Of a stretch of 13,051 bases of DNA, positions 12,775 through 13,051 are shown in pieces. Location: positions 1 to 13,051 of the forward strand of contig CAKQHO010000097.1 in NCBI GenBank assembly GCA_934234185.1, in the 5' to 3' direction. Origin of the DNA: an uncultured Psychrobacillus sp. (GTDB lineage Bacteria > Bacillota > Bacilli > Bacillales_A > Planococcaceae). Positions within the stretch are counted from its first letter, which is position 1. Every line of letters begins with the position of its first letter. The notes beneath the pieces were generated by a model. That model was not told the DNA's origin and ran no database searches. It worked only from the letters and a program-made list of their open reading frames with translations. Both the position numbers and the translations under genes were made by a program.

Positions 12775-12847
12775 CATAGAAAAAAGTATTATGGTAAACA
12801 ACCTAATATCACTATATTGTTTCAGTTAAACTTGTAAGGAAAATAAG

Positions 12848-12967
12848 AACCACCAGTCGAACTGGTGGTTTTCTCTGCGCGTGAAACGCTGGGTTACTGG
12901 CCCACGTCTAAAGACGTTCTGAAAGGTCTGCCAACCGCACTACGTTTCCGACTACCGCTAAAGCGGT
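12848..12967 (-). mobile_element. hairpin array, possible IS200/IS605-type right end with guide-RNA region
   Basis: Five hairpins stand in 120 bp, clearly more GC-rich than the surroundings: a 10-bp perfect stem (12848-12857 with 12861-12870), GCG-TGAAA-CGC (12879-12889), GGG...CCC (12891-12903), ACGTC-TAAA-GACGT (12904-12917) and ACCGC-TAAA-GCGGT (12954-12967). On the minus strand two loops read TTTA, common in subterminal palindromes of IS200/IS605 elements, and the array follows directly after a stop codon on that strand, as omega-RNA regions follow tnpB. AACCGC at 12933-12938 can also pair with GCGGTT at 12963-12968, giving a competing or pseudoknot-like fold. I see no transposase motif in the 27 visible codons, so this is inference. 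Alternatives are another structured RNA or a terminator cluster. Confidence 0.35.
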
Positions 12968-13051
12968 TTATTTATTTTTTCTTCGATTTATTTCTTCTCC
13001 TGTGAATGGGTCAATGAATTCTTTCATCGACATTTGATCCTCTACATAATC
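12968..13051 (-). CDS. C-terminal end of an unidentified protein (partial, runs off the right edge)
   Basis: On the minus strand an open frame enters at the window edge and ends with TAA at 12970-12968, giving 27 residues that finish FIDPFTGEEINRRKNK. The acidic then basic composition and natural codon use look coding. The two Met codons inside it (M7, M9 of the visible part) lack a ribosome binding site, so it probably begins beyond the edge. If the adjoining hairpin array is an IS200/IS605-type right end, this would be the tail of its TnpB-like nuclease; too little is visible to say. Confidence 0.5.
   Translation of the reverse strand, partial: DYVEDQMSMKEFIDPFTGEEINRRKNK

Overview
The window is AT-rich DNA from a low-GC Gram-positive bacterium, most likely a member of Bacillales. 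The evidence is family membership: a GsiB-like KGG stress protein behind a sigma-B-like promoter, a two-domain ligase-polymerase LigD divergent from Ku as in Bacillus subtilis ykoU/ykoV, a YitT-family membrane protein, a YfhE-like 44-residue protein, OhrB-type peroxide resistance, and strong AGGAGG-type ribosome binding sites with several TTG and GTG starts. I cannot name the genus from the sequence alone.

Layout. Positions 1-120 hold no recognisable gene. 121-717 (minus) is an orphan HELGH putative metalloprotease. 851-1234 (minus) is the KGG-repeat stress protein. 1353-3191 (minus) and 3305-4138 (plus) are the divergent non-homologous end-joining pair ligD and ku. 5699-7291 and 4213-5676 (minus) form a probable two-gene operon of an Amidohydro_3 metal hydrolase and an AGCS sodium:amino-acid symporter. 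7363-7983 (minus) is a short YitT-family protein. 8129-8263 and 8325-8528 (minus) are two small charged proteins. 8734-9507 (plus) is a lipoprotein, convergent with a SAM-dependent methyltransferase (9577-10332, minus). 10458-10880 (minus) is ohr, with a readable sigma-A promoter whose -35 lies inside an inverted repeat. 11022-11540 (plus) is a small multi-pass membrane protein.

The character changes at about 11641. There a fragment equal to the 3' end of a tRNA (T arm plus acceptor strand, minus strand) sits directly before what looks like that tRNA's own terminator, with no 5' half. This is the scar left when an integrative element enters the 3' end of a tRNA gene, so 11641 to the right edge is probably the start of a mobile element whose other end lies outside the window. 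Its visible cargo fits: an HNH endonuclease with NUMOD domains (11804-12319, minus), a 60-residue four-cysteine zinc-ribbon-like protein (12547-12729, plus) behind a repeat-rich control region, and a hairpin-rich segment (12848-12967) abutting the 3' end of a truncated minus-strand gene. That last segment resembles the right end of an IS200/IS605-type transposon with its guide-RNA region, but this is an inference.

The core part reads as ordinary accessory and stress chromosome: DNA repair, peroxide resistance and general stress. The most interesting part is the right-hand 1.4 kb: the att scar, a cluster of four AATACC/GGTATT sites beside it, the phased repeats before the zinc-ribbon gene, and the hairpin array at the edge.
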